Of a stretch of DNA of 64,000 bases, positions 15,525 through 25,778 are shown one piece after another (positions within the stretch are counted from its first letter, which is position 1; each line of letters begins with the position of its first letter). Below the pieces are notes generated by a model that ran no database searches, was not told the DNA's origin, and saw only the letters and a list, made by a program, of their open reading frames with translations. Both the position numbers and the translations under genes were made by a program. The stretch is from assembly GCA_016713175.1 (NCBI GenBank), contig JADJPQ010000028.1:102383-166382 (forward strand). Direction: 5' to 3'. The stretch is from Planctomycetota bacterium. Its GTDB lineage: Bacteria; Planctomycetota; UBA1135; UBA2386.

Positions 15525-17129
15525 GTGCCGTTCCGTCGCCTGTTCCGCTGGCTGTCGCTGTTGCCCGGCGGCCTCGCCCTGGCCCAGCAACCCCAGGATC
15601 CGGCGCGCCGCATCAGTGTGCACCTGCGCAATCCCGCCGGTCAGATCGTCCCGGACGCCGAGGCGTGGCTGTTGCCGTTCGAGAGCCCGGACCTCGTCGC
15701 GCTGCGCGGCACGCGGCCTCCGGCGCCTCCGATCGCGGCTCTGCGCGGCCAGGAACGGCAACGCGGCCAGGTCGTGTTCGCGAACGTGGCGACTGGCGTG
15801 GCTTCCGGTGCGGTGCTGGCGACCACTCCGGGCGGACTCGGCGGCATCGTCGCCGACATCGCCGTCGGCGAGGCCACGCGGCTGCAGCTGCAGCCGATGG
15901 CGGAGGTGACGACCGCCGAAGGCTCCGAGCCGTTCGAACTGTGGGCGGCCTGGCACGGCGATCGCGTCGTGATGCTGCCGCCGCAACAGGGCATGGCGAT
16001 CCGACTGCCAGCCGGCACATTCGAGGTCTGGGCCAAGAACGCCGATGGCTTCGTCTGGCGCCGCCTCGAACTGACGCCAGGCGGCCGCGCCGTGCTGACG
16101 TTCGCGGGTCCTGGCCGCGTGCTGCAACGCCATGGCGGTGCCGTGGTGTCGCCGACCGGTTGGCCGCACGTCCGGCTGCTCGACGACCGCTCGCCGACCT
16201 GCACGCTGCTCGGCACCGCCGCGGCCGCGCCATTGACGAGCTGGACAGAGGCCACCGGTGCGGTGCTCGATGCCCGGGTCGTGCCCGGCGCACCGTCGCC
16301 GACCCCGCTGCCGTGGCCGCCTCCGGAGGTGTCGACCGCAGAAGCCCGCACGCTCTTCTTGCGCAACGGCGACCACCAGACGTTGCCGGCGGGCACCGAA
16401 GTCACGGCGCTGCGCCGCGCCGACGACGGCAGCCTGCGCCTTCTCGGTCGCTGGCAAGTCAAGACCAGCCCGATCGAACTCGCGTGGCCTGGCCGCGGCG
16501 ACGACTGGCTGCTGGTCACCGCTGAGGGGATGGCGCCGGTCGCCCGCGACGCGCTGCACGAACCCGACCGGCCCGTCGAACTGAACCGCGGCGCCGACAT
16601 CGAAGTGCAACTGCGCTCGCCGACCGGCGAGCCGCTGCCCCACGTGCTCGTCGAGTTCCTGCCGGACGGCCTGGACATCGCGGCGATCGGCACGCGCAGC
16701 GACAGCCGAGGTCGCGTCCTCCTGACCGGGGTGGCGCTGCCGGGCATCCTGCGCACCTGCGACCCGCGCCACGGCAATGTCGAACACGTGATCGATGCTG
16801 GCTCGGGCAGAAGCCAGCTCGAAGTGCCGGCCGGCGCCGTGTTGGCCGGCGTGGCGCGCTATCCGGATGGCAGCGTCGCCACCGGCGCGATCGTGACGCT
16901 GCGCGATCCGCGCGGTCGGCTGCGGCCGGCGGAGCGGTCGGCGATCGCCGACGCGAGCGGGAACTTCACGTTCACCGGCCTCGGCGACGACGACGCCCTG
17001 GTGCTGTTCGCGACGATCCTGCGCCAGGGCCGGACCTGGTCGGCGCGGCTGCCGAACATCCGCGCCGGCGGCGCCGACCTGGAGTTGCGCAGCGAGGATC
17101 CCGACCCGCCGGCGCCGCGCGATCGCTGA
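15525..17129 (+). CDS. Secreted protein with carboxypeptidase-regulatory-like domains
   Basis: A 534-residue protein starting at a GTG (15525), with a signal peptide of about 21 residues ending A-L-A-Q. The mature protein is beta-rich. Two C-terminal stretches, VQLRSPTGEPLPHVLVEFLP near residue 363 and GVARYPDGSVATGAIVTLRD near 443, look like carboxypeptidase-regulatory-like (transthyretin-type) domains. The second ends GNFTFTGLGDDDALVLFAT. Such domains usually serve adhesion or cell-surface architecture. No enzyme motif was found. It follows clpP after 67 bases on the same strand and converges on the DUF1501 gene with a 9-base gap. Confidence 0.6.
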   Translation: MPFRRLFRWLSLLPGGLALAQQPQDPARRISVHLRNPAGQIVPDAEAWLLPFESPDLVALRGTRPPAPPIAALRGQERQRGQVVFANVATGVASGAVLATTPGGLGGIVADIAVGEATRLQLQPMAEVTTAEGSEPFELWAAWHGDRVVMLPPQQGMAIRLPAGTFEVWAKNADGFVWRRLELTPGGRAVLTFAGPGRVLQRHGGAVVSPTGWPHVRLLDDRSPTCTLLGTAAAAPLTSWTEATGAVLDARVVPGAPSPTPLPWPPPEVSTAEARTLFLRNGDHQTLPAGTEVTALRRADDGSLRLLGRWQVKTSPIELAWPGRGDDWLLVTAEGMAPVARDALHEPDRPVELNRGADIEVQLRSPTGEPLPHVLVEFLPDGLDIAAIGTRSDSRGRVLLTGVALPGILRTCDPRHGNVEHVIDAGSGRSQLEVPAGAVLAGVARYPDGSVATGAIVTLRDPRGRLRPAERSAIADASGNFTFTGLGDDDALVLFATILRQGRTWSARLPNIRAGGADLELRSEDPDPPAPRDR

Positions 17130-17138
17130 GCGGCGTCG

Positions 17139-18389
17139 CTACAGAGCCCCGAGCAGCGGGAACTGCGCCCCGAGGATCGGCACGCTCGGCACCCCGAGCC
17201 AGCGTTCCAGCACCGTCGCATACAGGCTGCGGAAGTCGGTCGAGAGCCCGTCGAACGGCACGTAGTACTGCGCGTTGGTCGCCGGATTGAGATCCGGGTA
17301 GTTGCCGTATTGGCCACCGACGACCGGCGCCCCGGCCAGGAATGCAACGCCACCGTGACCATGCTCGGTGCCGAGCGAACCGTTCTCGAACACGCGTCGA
17401 CCGAACTCGGAGAACACCATCACCACGACCTGTTGCCCCATCGCGTGCGCGGCGATGTCGTCGAGGAAGGCCAGGATCGAACCGGACAGGTCGGTCAGCA
17501 GGTTGGCGAGGTTGCCGGTGCCGGGGTTGCCGGCCACCGCTTCGTTGGCGTGCGTGTCGAAACCGCCGCGATCGCAGACGTAGACCTCGGCGCCGAGTCC
17601 GCCGGTGATCAGCGACGCTGCCAATTGCAACCGTTCGGCCAGTTGCGTGTTCGGATAGGTCACCGCCGGCGTGTAGCCGGACGCTGCTTGCTGGATCGTC
17701 TGGCTGTCCTGGGTGGCCGCGACCGTGGCATCGGCAACGTACTGCAGATGCGGGTCGGCGGTCGGCCGCAGCACGGCGGCGTTCTGCTGGATCAGCGCCA
17801 GTTCGAGCTGGTTGTCCTGGGCCGTCGACGGATCGCCGGTGTAGGCGAACGCCGTCAGGTCGGTCATCACCGGCACCCGCTGGCCGGAGAACGCATCGTT
17901 CATCCGGTTCTCGATGTCGACGGCCGGGATCGATGACGTGCCGGTCCGGTTGTCGAGCCAACGCGCCAGCCAGCCGCGTTGCAGCACGGTCGCGGTCGGG
18001 TCGCCGGCGTACCACTTCTTCTCCGACTCGAAGTGCGACAGGTTGGGGTTGGGGTAGCCGATGTTGTGCACGACCGCCAGATCCCCGCGATCGAACAGCG
18101 TCTTGAACGACGCCAGCGCCGGCGCCCAGTAGTGCGTCGCGCCGGCGGCCAGCGTCAGGCAAGAGGCGCGCGGAATCCGCAGGTTGGGCCGCCCCTGGAT
18201 GTAGTTGGGGTGATCGGCCGGCACGATCATGTTCAGGTAGTCGTAGGCGCCCTCGCACTGGATGATCACGAGGATCTGGCCATTGCCGCGAGCGCGTCCA
18301 GGCAACCAGGAAGCTGCCGGACGGACGAACGGCAGGCCCGCGGCAGCGAGGGAGGAGCCAGCCAGGAACTGTCGGCGATTGGTGGTCAT
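17139..18389 (-). CDS. DUF1501 family protein with Tat-type signal
   Basis: A 416-residue protein whose first residues, TTNRRQFLAGSSLAAAGLPF, form a twin-arginine export signal, so it is probably folded before secretion. The body matches DUF1501: ILVIIQCEGAYDYLNMIVPA near residue 35, LTDLSGSILAFLDDIAAHAM and VMVFSEFGRRVFENGSLGTE in the alkaline-phosphatase-like second half, then a conserved GTEHGHGG. The family is abundant in Planctomycetota and its function is unproven. It lies 11 bases downstream of the DUF1800 gene, with which it is nearly always paired, suggesting one secreted complex. Confidence 0.92.
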   Translation of the reverse strand: MTTNRRQFLAGSSLAAAGLPFVRPAASWLPGRARGNGQILVIIQCEGAYDYLNMIVPADHPNYIQGRPNLRIPRASCLTLAAGATHYWAPALASFKTLFDRGDLAVVHNIGYPNPNLSHFESEKKWYAGDPTATVLQRGWLARWLDNRTGTSSIPAVDIENRMNDAFSGQRVPVMTDLTAFAYTGDPSTAQDNQLELALIQQNAAVLRPTADPHLQYVADATVAATQDSQTIQQAASGYTPAVTYPNTQLAERLQLAASLITGGLGAEVYVCDRGGFDTHANEAVAGNPGTGNLANLLTDLSGSILAFLDDIAAHAMGQQVVVMVFSEFGRRVFENGSLGTEHGHGGVAFLAGAPVVGGQYGNYPDLNPATNAQYYVPFDGLSTDFRSLYATVLERWLGVPSVPILGAQFPLLGAL

Positions 18390-18400
18390 GGTGCGACTCC

Positions 18401-19888
18401 TCAGTTCATCTGCGCTTCGGGAAGGGCGAGGATCAGGTGCACGAGGCCGCGCACCTTGCGCTGGATCTGCGCCGGCGTCCCGGTGAACGGCGCCGGCCCG
18501 GCGTCATCGGTGTTCATGAACCCGATCAGATTCGTCCGGACGACCGACGGCACCGCACCATCGACCAGCAGCGACAGCCAGTGATCGACGATCTGGGTCG
18601 CCGTGGTCAGGCCGGCGCGGTTGACCTCGAAGAACGGATCGAACACCGCCTCGATGCCGGCCGCCGGCTGCGTGATCGCGGTCAGCTGATCGGCGAAGTT
18701 GGCGCGCGTGATCAGCGTCTGGCTGTCGATCCACGCGGTGCCTTCGGCCAGACCGCTCGGGTTGGTGTAGCGGAGCAGCGGCAGACCCATCCGTTCGATC
18801 CCGGTGCCCAACGCCGTGTAGCTGCCGATCGCCGTCCGGGTGATCCGGATCGCGCGCACCGCGAACTCACAGGGACTGCTGATCAGCTTGCGGACCGCCG
18901 TCGGCGCGAAGAAGGCCCGCGACCGCAGCAGGATCGACATCAGCGAGCGGATCCGGAAGCCATCGGCGCGCCAACGATTGGCCAGCGCATCGAGCACCGC
19001 CGGACTCGGCGCGTCGTCGACGAACCAGCGCCAGAACTTCTCGACCATGTAGCGGGCGGTCGCCGGCCAGGCGAGGATCACATCGATCAGCCGCGGCAGG
19101 TCCTGCGCGCCATCGGCGTGGCTGATCACGGTGCCGAGCACGGTCTTCTGCCCGGTGACGTGGTAGAGGGTGCGGTAGAAGGACGTGTTGCGCCCGAGCA
19201 GCGTCCAACCCGACAGGCACTTGCTGGCCTCGACGACGTCGTTCTGCGTGTAGCCGCCGTTGACCCCCATCGAGTACAGCTCGAGCAGCTCGCGGCCGTA
19301 GTTCTCGTTGATCAGCGGCACGCCGCCGCGGTTCTGGCCGTTCAGGTAGTTGTCGAGCCAGTACAGCATCGCCGCATCCTTGGTGACCTCGATCAGCAGG
19401 TCGCGGAAGGTGCCGAGCCCGAGCCGGCGGAACAGATTGATGTGCGCCGGCATCGTCGGCTGGGCGTTCGGCTCGTTGACGCCGACCGAGAAATGGTCGT
19501 GCCAGAACAGGCACATCTTCTCGCGCAGCGGGTTGCTGCCGGTGGCCATCTCGTGCAGCCATTGCGCCCGTTGGTGCGCCGGGTTGCCGGAGAGATTGAG
19601 CACCTCGCCATTCGGCAGCACCGTCATGCCGCCGTTCTGCAACGGGATCGGATCCGGCGTCAGCAGCAGGTCAAGGAAGCGATCGGGGCCGAGCAGCAGC
19701 ATCGCATCGACCTCATCGCTGCGGGCGCCGAATCCGGCGCGGCGCGCCAGGTGCGCCGCCTTGGCGCGGTCCCATGGATCCGCGGGCGTGGGCTTCCAGG
19801 GTTCGAGTTCGGGAACGGAATGGACGGCCGACACGGGCGGATTGCCCGTGGGCGCCGCGCCGGCGAGCGGAATGGCGAACGACGACAT
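18401..19888 (-). CDS. DUF1800 family protein
   Basis: A 495-residue protein of the DUF1800 family. Diagnostic stretches include AAHLARRAGFGARSDEVDAM near residue 45, REKMCLFWHDHFSVGVNEPN near 130, and NENYGRELLELYSMGVNGGY near 200. The start at 19888 is chosen because GGAGG sits four bases before this ATG; a further upstream in-frame start lacks such a site. There is no classical signal peptide, though the family is often exported with DUF1501. It precedes the DUF1501 gene by 11 bases on the same strand. Function is unknown. Confidence 0.92.
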   Translation of the reverse strand: MSSFAIPLAGAAPTGNPPVSAVHSVPELEPWKPTPADPWDRAKAAHLARRAGFGARSDEVDAMLLLGPDRFLDLLLTPDPIPLQNGGMTVLPNGEVLNLSGNPAHQRAQWLHEMATGSNPLREKMCLFWHDHFSVGVNEPNAQPTMPAHINLFRRLGLGTFRDLLIEVTKDAAMLYWLDNYLNGQNRGGVPLINENYGRELLELYSMGVNGGYTQNDVVEASKCLSGWTLLGRNTSFYRTLYHVTGQKTVLGTVISHADGAQDLPRLIDVILAWPATARYMVEKFWRWFVDDAPSPAVLDALANRWRADGFRIRSLMSILLRSRAFFAPTAVRKLISSPCEFAVRAIRITRTAIGSYTALGTGIERMGLPLLRYTNPSGLAEGTAWIDSQTLITRANFADQLTAITQPAAGIEAVFDPFFEVNRAGLTTATQIVDHWLSLLVDGAVPSVVRTNLIGFMNTDDAGPAPFTGTPAQIQRKVRGLVHLILALPEAQMN

Positions 19889-20010
19889 GGATCCTCCGGG
19901 GACGAGGGGCTGTGCGGCCTGGCCGCAGGCCGGGAGTCTAGCCCGGTGCTTGCGCGAATGGGCCGATCCGCCGGTCGGTTCGGTCAGTTCTGCGCACAAT
20001 CACGCCACGT

Positions 20011-20790
20011 TCAATACAGCAGCGTCGCCAGCCGGCGCCGATATGGATCGCAGCGCTCGTCATCCTCGCCGAGCAGCAGGAAGCACAACAGCATCGCCTT
20101 CCGCGGCAGCCCTGCCTGGAACGTCCGGTCCGCCTCGACGGCCGCCAGGATGCGCTCCATTGCCGGCTCCAACTGCCGCTGCAGCATCAGGCTGCGAGCC
20201 GCCGCCAGGTGCCCTTCGGCCCCGGACTTCATCGGATCGAGCTTGCTGGTCAGGAACGCCAGGGCCTGTTCGAGACGGTGCACCCGATCGATCCGTTCGT
20301 CCTCCTCCGGGAACGCCGTCAGGGCCGCCTGCGCCGCCGCGGCATCGCCGGCGCCGGCGGCGGCCAGCGCCCGCTCCCAGCGCGACTTCGGGCTGTTCGG
20401 GTCTGCCGGCGGCTCGGCCGCCACGGCCTCGGGTTCGGCGCGAACGATCGGTTCGATGCCGTTCCGCTGCAGGAACTTCACCACTTCCGGTTCCCGGACC
20501 GCACCCTGGAATGCGTCGACCGGACGGCCGCCATCCACCAGCACGCAGAAAGGGATTCCCTGAACCTGGAACGCGTAGGCGAGGTCCTGTTCGCGCTCGG
20601 TGTCGACCTTGCCCAGCACGAACGCGCCGGCGTAGTCGGCCGCCAGCTTCTCCAGCACCGGACCGAGCGTCCGGCACGGCCCGCACCATGCGGCCCAGAA
20701 GTCGAGCAACACCGGCGTCGTCATCGACTTCTCGACCACGTCCTTCTGGAAGGTGGCGGCGGCGACCTCGATCACGTTCGTGCCTGGCAT
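20011..20790 (-). CDS. Thioredoxin-like protein with C-terminal helical repeats (CnoX/YbbN-like)
   Basis: A 259-residue cytoplasmic protein. Residues 1-110 form a thioredoxin domain with the active site W35-C36-G37-P38-C39 and cis-Pro in GIPFCVLVDGG. The C-terminal half, after a Pro/Ala linker, is helical and resembles the TPR-like part of CnoX/YbbN chaperedoxins, which protect proteins from oxidation and hand them to chaperones. The active site is a full CGPC, so true disulphide reductase activity is possible, unlike E. coli YbbN. The gene stands alone with no tight operon partner. Confidence 0.82.
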   Translation of the reverse strand: MPGTNVIEVAAATFQKDVVEKSMTTPVLLDFWAAWCGPCRTLGPVLEKLAADYAGAFVLGKVDTEREQDLAYAFQVQGIPFCVLVDGGRPVDAFQGAVREPEVVKFLQRNGIEPIVRAEPEAVAAEPPADPNSPKSRWERALAAAGAGDAAAAQAALTAFPEEDERIDRVHRLEQALAFLTSKLDPMKSGAEGHLAAARSLMLQRQLEPAMERILAAVEADRTFQAGLPRKAMLLCFLLLGEDDERCDPYRRRLATLLY

Positions 20791-21087
20791 GGAGCGCTCT
20801 GTAGGGTCGATCGCCCGCCGGGTCAATGCGCCGCGGGACAAACGTCGCGGCTGTTGTTACGCACGCCCCACGACGGGGTCGGCCCGGGTACGACCCAACG
20901 GCCTTTGACCGCGATCACCGCTCCGGCACGGTTGTTGACTCTCGCCAGGCGCCGATCCGGAACCCAAACGTATTCCAGGGATGGAAATGCGTGAGAGAGG
21001 CGACCGGGTCCGGATCGGCACGTTCGCCGCAGCCACAAGCCTCGCGTCGCCAGCAGATCTGTCCCTTCCGTGCGGCCCTGCCCGCAG

Positions 21088-22779
21088 CTACACGTTGGCC
21101 GCTTCGCGCAGCACTTCCTCGACGGTGGTGACACCATCGAAGATCGCCCGCAGTCCCGAATCGCGCAGCGATGCCATGCCCTGTTCGCGCGCCGCCGCCG
21201 CCAATGCCCCGATGCTGGCGTTGGCGAGGATCAGTTCGCGCAGCCGGTCGTCGAGCACCATGATCTCGGTGATCGCCATCCGGCCCTTGTAGCCGGTGAA
21301 GTTGCAGGTCTGACAGCCCTTGCCATAGGCGAACTTGCGGCCGGCGACCTGCGCCGCCGGCAGTTGCAGGCGCCGCAGCACATCCTCGGCCGGCTCGTAG
21401 AACGCCTTGCACTCGGCGCAGACCCGCCGCACCAGTCGCTGCGCCAGCACACCCTGCAGCGTCGCCGTCAACAGGAACGGTTCGATGCCGATGTCGCACA
21501 GCCGGGTGACCGCCGTCGGCGCGTCGTTGGTGTGCAGCGTCGAGAACACCAGGTGGCCGGTCAGGCTGGCCTCGATCGCCGTCTGCGCGGTCTCGCGATC
21601 GCGGATCTCGCCGACCAGGATCACGTCCGGGTCCTGACGCAGGATCGTGCGCAGCACCCGCGCGTAGGTGACTTCGATCTCGTCGTTGACCGGCACCTGG
21701 ATGATGCCCTCCAGGTCGTACTCGACCGGATCCTCGACGGTGATGATCTTGACGTCCTCGCGGTTGGCCTCGTTCAGCATCGCGTACAGCGTGGTCGTCT
21801 TGCCCGAACCGGTCGGGCCGGTGACCAGCACGATGCCGTGCGGCAGGTCGATGAATCGTCGCAACTGTTCCTTGGCCGCCGCTGCCAGCCCGAGGTTGTC
21901 GAGATCGAGCGCCACCACCGAACGGTCGAGGATGCGCATCACCGTCGACTCGCCGAACATCGTCGGCAGCGTCGACACGCGCAGGTCCACCGAACGGCCG
22001 CCGACAGTCAGCTCGATGCGGCCGTCCTGCGGCAACCGGGTCTCGGCGATGTCGAGGTCGGACATGACCTTGACACGCGCGATCAACGCTTCGGCCAGGT
22101 GCGGCGGCGGCGCTTCCAGCTCGAACAGCGAACCGTCGACGCGGTAGCGGATCTTGAAGTCGCCTTCGAACGGCTCCAGGTGGATGTCGGAGGCCTTGTC
22201 GCGGATCGCCTGATAGAGGATGTAGTTCAGCAGCTTGACCACCGGCGCCGCCGCCGCCATCGCCGCCTTGTCCTCGAGGTCGAGCTTGCCGCCCTGCTGC
22301 TGCAGTTCCTGCACCAGTTGCTGCATCCGCGCCTTCGCCGCGGTGGCATCCTCGCGGTAGTACTTGTCGAGGCCCTGGCCGATCAGCGCCTCGTCGGCGA
22401 TCACCCCGGTGATCTCGCAGCCGGTGGTGAACGCCAGGTCGTTCAGCATCGACAGGTTGACCGGATCAGCCAGCGCGACGGTCAGCTGCTTGCCCTGCAG
22501 GCGCAACGGCAGGATCGCGAACGCCCGCGCCGTCGCCAGGTCGACCTTGCCGATCGCTTCCTGCTGCGGCGTCTCCTTGGCCAGGTCGCAGAAACCGAGC
22601 CCGGCCTGGGTGGCCAGCGCCCGGGCCAGGGCACCGCGCTCGATGTGGCCCTGCTGCAGCAGGATCTCGCCGATCCGGCCGCCGCGATCGCGTTGGATCT
22701 CCAGCGCCTCCTGCACCATGCCTTCGTGGATGGCGCCCTGGTCCTTCAGGATCTGTCCGAGCAGTCGACGGGCGGCCAT
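21088..22779 (-). CDS. Type IV pilus/type II secretion assembly ATPase (PilB/GspE)
   Basis: A 563-residue secretion ATPase. The N-terminal domain (1-165) is MshEN-like (LGQILKDQGAIHEGMVQEAL). The RecA-like core has Walker A GPTGSGKTTT at about 321-330, the Asp box ITVEDPVEYDLEGI, Walker B DPDVILVGEIRD and the His box STLHTND. A tetracysteine zinc site reads CAECKAFYEP then CQTCNFTGYKGR. It powers polymerisation of pilin or pseudopilin subunits at the inner membrane. Its start lies 4 bases after the PilT stop, so the two are one transcription unit. It is the third ATPase gene in a row. Confidence 0.92.
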   Translation of the reverse strand: MAARRLLGQILKDQGAIHEGMVQEALEIQRDRGGRIGEILLQQGHIERGALARALATQAGLGFCDLAKETPQQEAIGKVDLATARAFAILPLRLQGKQLTVALADPVNLSMLNDLAFTTGCEITGVIADEALIGQGLDKYYREDATAAKARMQQLVQELQQQGGKLDLEDKAAMAAAAPVVKLLNYILYQAIRDKASDIHLEPFEGDFKIRYRVDGSLFELEAPPPHLAEALIARVKVMSDLDIAETRLPQDGRIELTVGGRSVDLRVSTLPTMFGESTVMRILDRSVVALDLDNLGLAAAAKEQLRRFIDLPHGIVLVTGPTGSGKTTTLYAMLNEANREDVKIITVEDPVEYDLEGIIQVPVNDEIEVTYARVLRTILRQDPDVILVGEIRDRETAQTAIEASLTGHLVFSTLHTNDAPTAVTRLCDIGIEPFLLTATLQGVLAQRLVRRVCAECKAFYEPAEDVLRRLQLPAAQVAGRKFAYGKGCQTCNFTGYKGRMAITEIMVLDDRLRELILANASIGALAAAAREQGMASLRDSGLRAIFDGVTTVEEVLREAANV

Positions 22780-22783
22780 GCGC

Positions 22784-23845
<1,062 letters not shown>

Positions 23846-23903
23846 GGCTCGTTGGGTGGCGGGCGGTCGTCGATGCGGGTCGTTGCGCGCGGGGAACAGG
23901 CGG

Positions 23904-25553
23904 TCAGTTGGCGGCGGTGACGCGGAGCAGTTCGGGGATCGTGGTCTTGCCGGCCAGCACCTTGCGGACGCCGTCCTGCAACAAGGTGCTCATGCCACCG
24001 GAGTGGAACGCGTGGTCGCGCAGCCGGATCGTCGGTTCGCCGCGGAACGTCATCTCGCGCAGCGACTCGTCCATCTGCATCATCTCGTAGATGCCGAGCC
24101 GGCCGCGGTAGCCGACGTGCTCGCAGGCGGCGCAGCGGCCGGCGCGGAAGAACGGATGGCCGCCGACGCTGCCGGGGTCGATGCCGACGGACCGCAGTTC
24201 GACGTCGGTCGGCTCGTAGGTCTCGCGGCATTCCTTGCACAGGACGCGCACCAGCCGCTGCGCGACGATGGTCTGCACCGAGGCGGCGACCAGGAACGGC
24301 TTGACGCCCATGTCGACCAGGCGCGTGATCGCCGACGGCGCATCGTTGGTGTGCAGCGTCGAGAACACCAGGTGGCCGGTGAGCGCCGCCTGCACGGCGA
24401 TCTCGGCAGTCTCTTTGTCGCGGATCTCGCCGACCAGGATGATGTTCGGCGCCTGGCGCAGCATCGCCCGCAGGATCCGCGCGAACGACAGGCCGATGCG
24501 GGTCTTGACCTGGCACTGGTTGATGCCGCGGATGTTGAACTCGACCGGATCCTCGGCGGTGATGATCTTGACGTCGGGCCGGTTCAGTTCCTGCAGCGCC
24601 GCGTACAGCGTCGTGGTCTTGCCCGAGCCGGTCGGGCCGGTGACCAGCACGATGCCGTTGGGCCGCGCGATGGTGTTCTGGAAGCGCTGCCGCTCGTCGG
24701 CCTCGAAGCCGAGGCCCTCGAGGCTCAGCAGGCCGCGTTCCTTGTCGAGCAGACGCATGACGATCGTCTCGCCGTGGTTGCCCGGCAGCACCGACGTGCG
24801 GATGTCGATCGCCCGGCCCGACGACGTGAAGCTGATGCGGCCGTCCTGCGGCTTGCGCTTCTCGGCGATGTCGAGGCCGGCCATGATCTTCAGCCGCGAC
24901 GTCAGCGGCGCCAGCAGCGTCGCTTCCAGCGACGCGACTTCCTTCAGCACGCCATCGATCCGGTAGCGGATCCGCAGCCGGCTCTGGAACGGCTCGACGT
25001 GGATGTCGCTGGCCCGCTGCGCCAACGCTTCGTCGATCGTCTTGGCGACCAGCCGGATGATCGGCGCATCCTCGCTGTCGCCGGTCGCGGCGCCCGCACC
25101 CTTGGCCGTACTGGCGGCCGAGGCCGCCGCGCTGCCGTGCTTGCGCAACCGTTCCTTCAACGCTGCTGGTGGCATCAACGCGCACTGCACCGTGCAACCC
25201 GCGAGGAACGACAGGTTGTCGGCCACGAAGGTCTTCAGCGGATCGTCGATCGCGACCCACAGCACGCCGTCCTTCAACAGCACCGGCAGCGCTTCGTTGG
25301 CCTCGATCTGCTCCTTGGGCACCTTGGCCAGCGCTTCGGGCTGCAGCACGGCCTTCAGCGGGTCGACGAATTTCAGACCGAATGCCTTGGCGAGGACTCG
25401 CCAGACCGCGGTCTCGTCCGCCAGGCCGAGCGCGACGATGACCCGCTCCAGCGGCTGGCCGCGCGACGACGATGCCGACTCCGCCTTGGTCAACCGCTCG
25501 CGATCGAGGACGTTGCCTTCCAGCAGGAGGCGCCGGAACTCCGCACTGCTCAA
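23904..25553 (-). CDS. Type IV pilus/type II secretion assembly ATPase (PilB/GspE), second copy
   Basis: A 549-residue ATPase paralogous to the one at 21088. The N-terminal MshEN-like domain is diverged (residues 1-150) and is followed by a short Ala/Ser linker. The catalytic core holds GPTGSGKTTTLYAAL, ITAEDPVEFNIRGINQ, APNIILVGEIRDKETAE and STLHTNDAPSA. The zinc site is CKECRETYEP with CAACEHVGYRGR. Having PilB, PilT and PilB together suggests one pilus machine plus a separate secretion-type ATPase. Neither pilin, platform nor secretin genes are nearby. Confidence 0.92.
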   Translation of the reverse strand: MSSAEFRRLLLEGNVLDRERLTKAESASSSRGQPLERVIVALGLADETAVWRVLAKAFGLKFVDPLKAVLQPEALAKVPKEQIEANEALPVLLKDGVLWVAIDDPLKTFVADNLSFLAGCTVQCALMPPAALKERLRKHGSAAASAASTAKGAGAATGDSEDAPIIRLVAKTIDEALAQRASDIHVEPFQSRLRIRYRIDGVLKEVASLEATLLAPLTSRLKIMAGLDIAEKRKPQDGRISFTSSGRAIDIRTSVLPGNHGETIVMRLLDKERGLLSLEGLGFEADERQRFQNTIARPNGIVLVTGPTGSGKTTTLYAALQELNRPDVKIITAEDPVEFNIRGINQCQVKTRIGLSFARILRAMLRQAPNIILVGEIRDKETAEIAVQAALTGHLVFSTLHTNDAPSAITRLVDMGVKPFLVAASVQTIVAQRLVRVLCKECRETYEPTDVELRSVGIDPGSVGGHPFFRAGRCAACEHVGYRGRLGIYEMMQMDESLREMTFRGEPTIRLRDHAFHSGGMSTLLQDGVRKVLAGKTTIPELLRVTAAN

Positions 25554-25666
25554 GTCATGCTCCTGTCGACCGCACGGTCACCCGCTCCGAGGGGCCAGGA
25601 GGAACGGGGGCAGTCTGACGGCAGCTTAGGGAACGGCTCGTCCGGCGCCACCCCCGAAAATCGACG

Positions 25667-25688
25667 CGGCGCGCCTTTTGGCGCGCCG
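25667..25688 (-). terminator. Hairpin terminator after DUF1573 gene
   Basis: CGGCGCGCC and GGCGCGCCG form a perfect 9-base stem around TTTT. On the minus strand the sequence continues CGTCGATTTTC, a short and delayed U-tract. It lies about 90 bases after the stop of the gene ending at 25779 and before the PilB gene, so it probably separates the two units. The weak U-tract lowers confidence. Confidence 0.55.
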
Positions 25689-25778
25689 TCGGTGCATTCA
25701 TCGCGGTCGCTCTGGTCTGACGGTCGTCCACCGCCCGACCACTGCTGCAGGCCACCTGCTGCAGACCAACGCCGCGGC

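Noticed and set aside
15510..15530. TGGCAC-like sequence before 15525 as a sigma-54 promoter
   Set aside because: The -12 element does not match, and the site overlaps the start codon.
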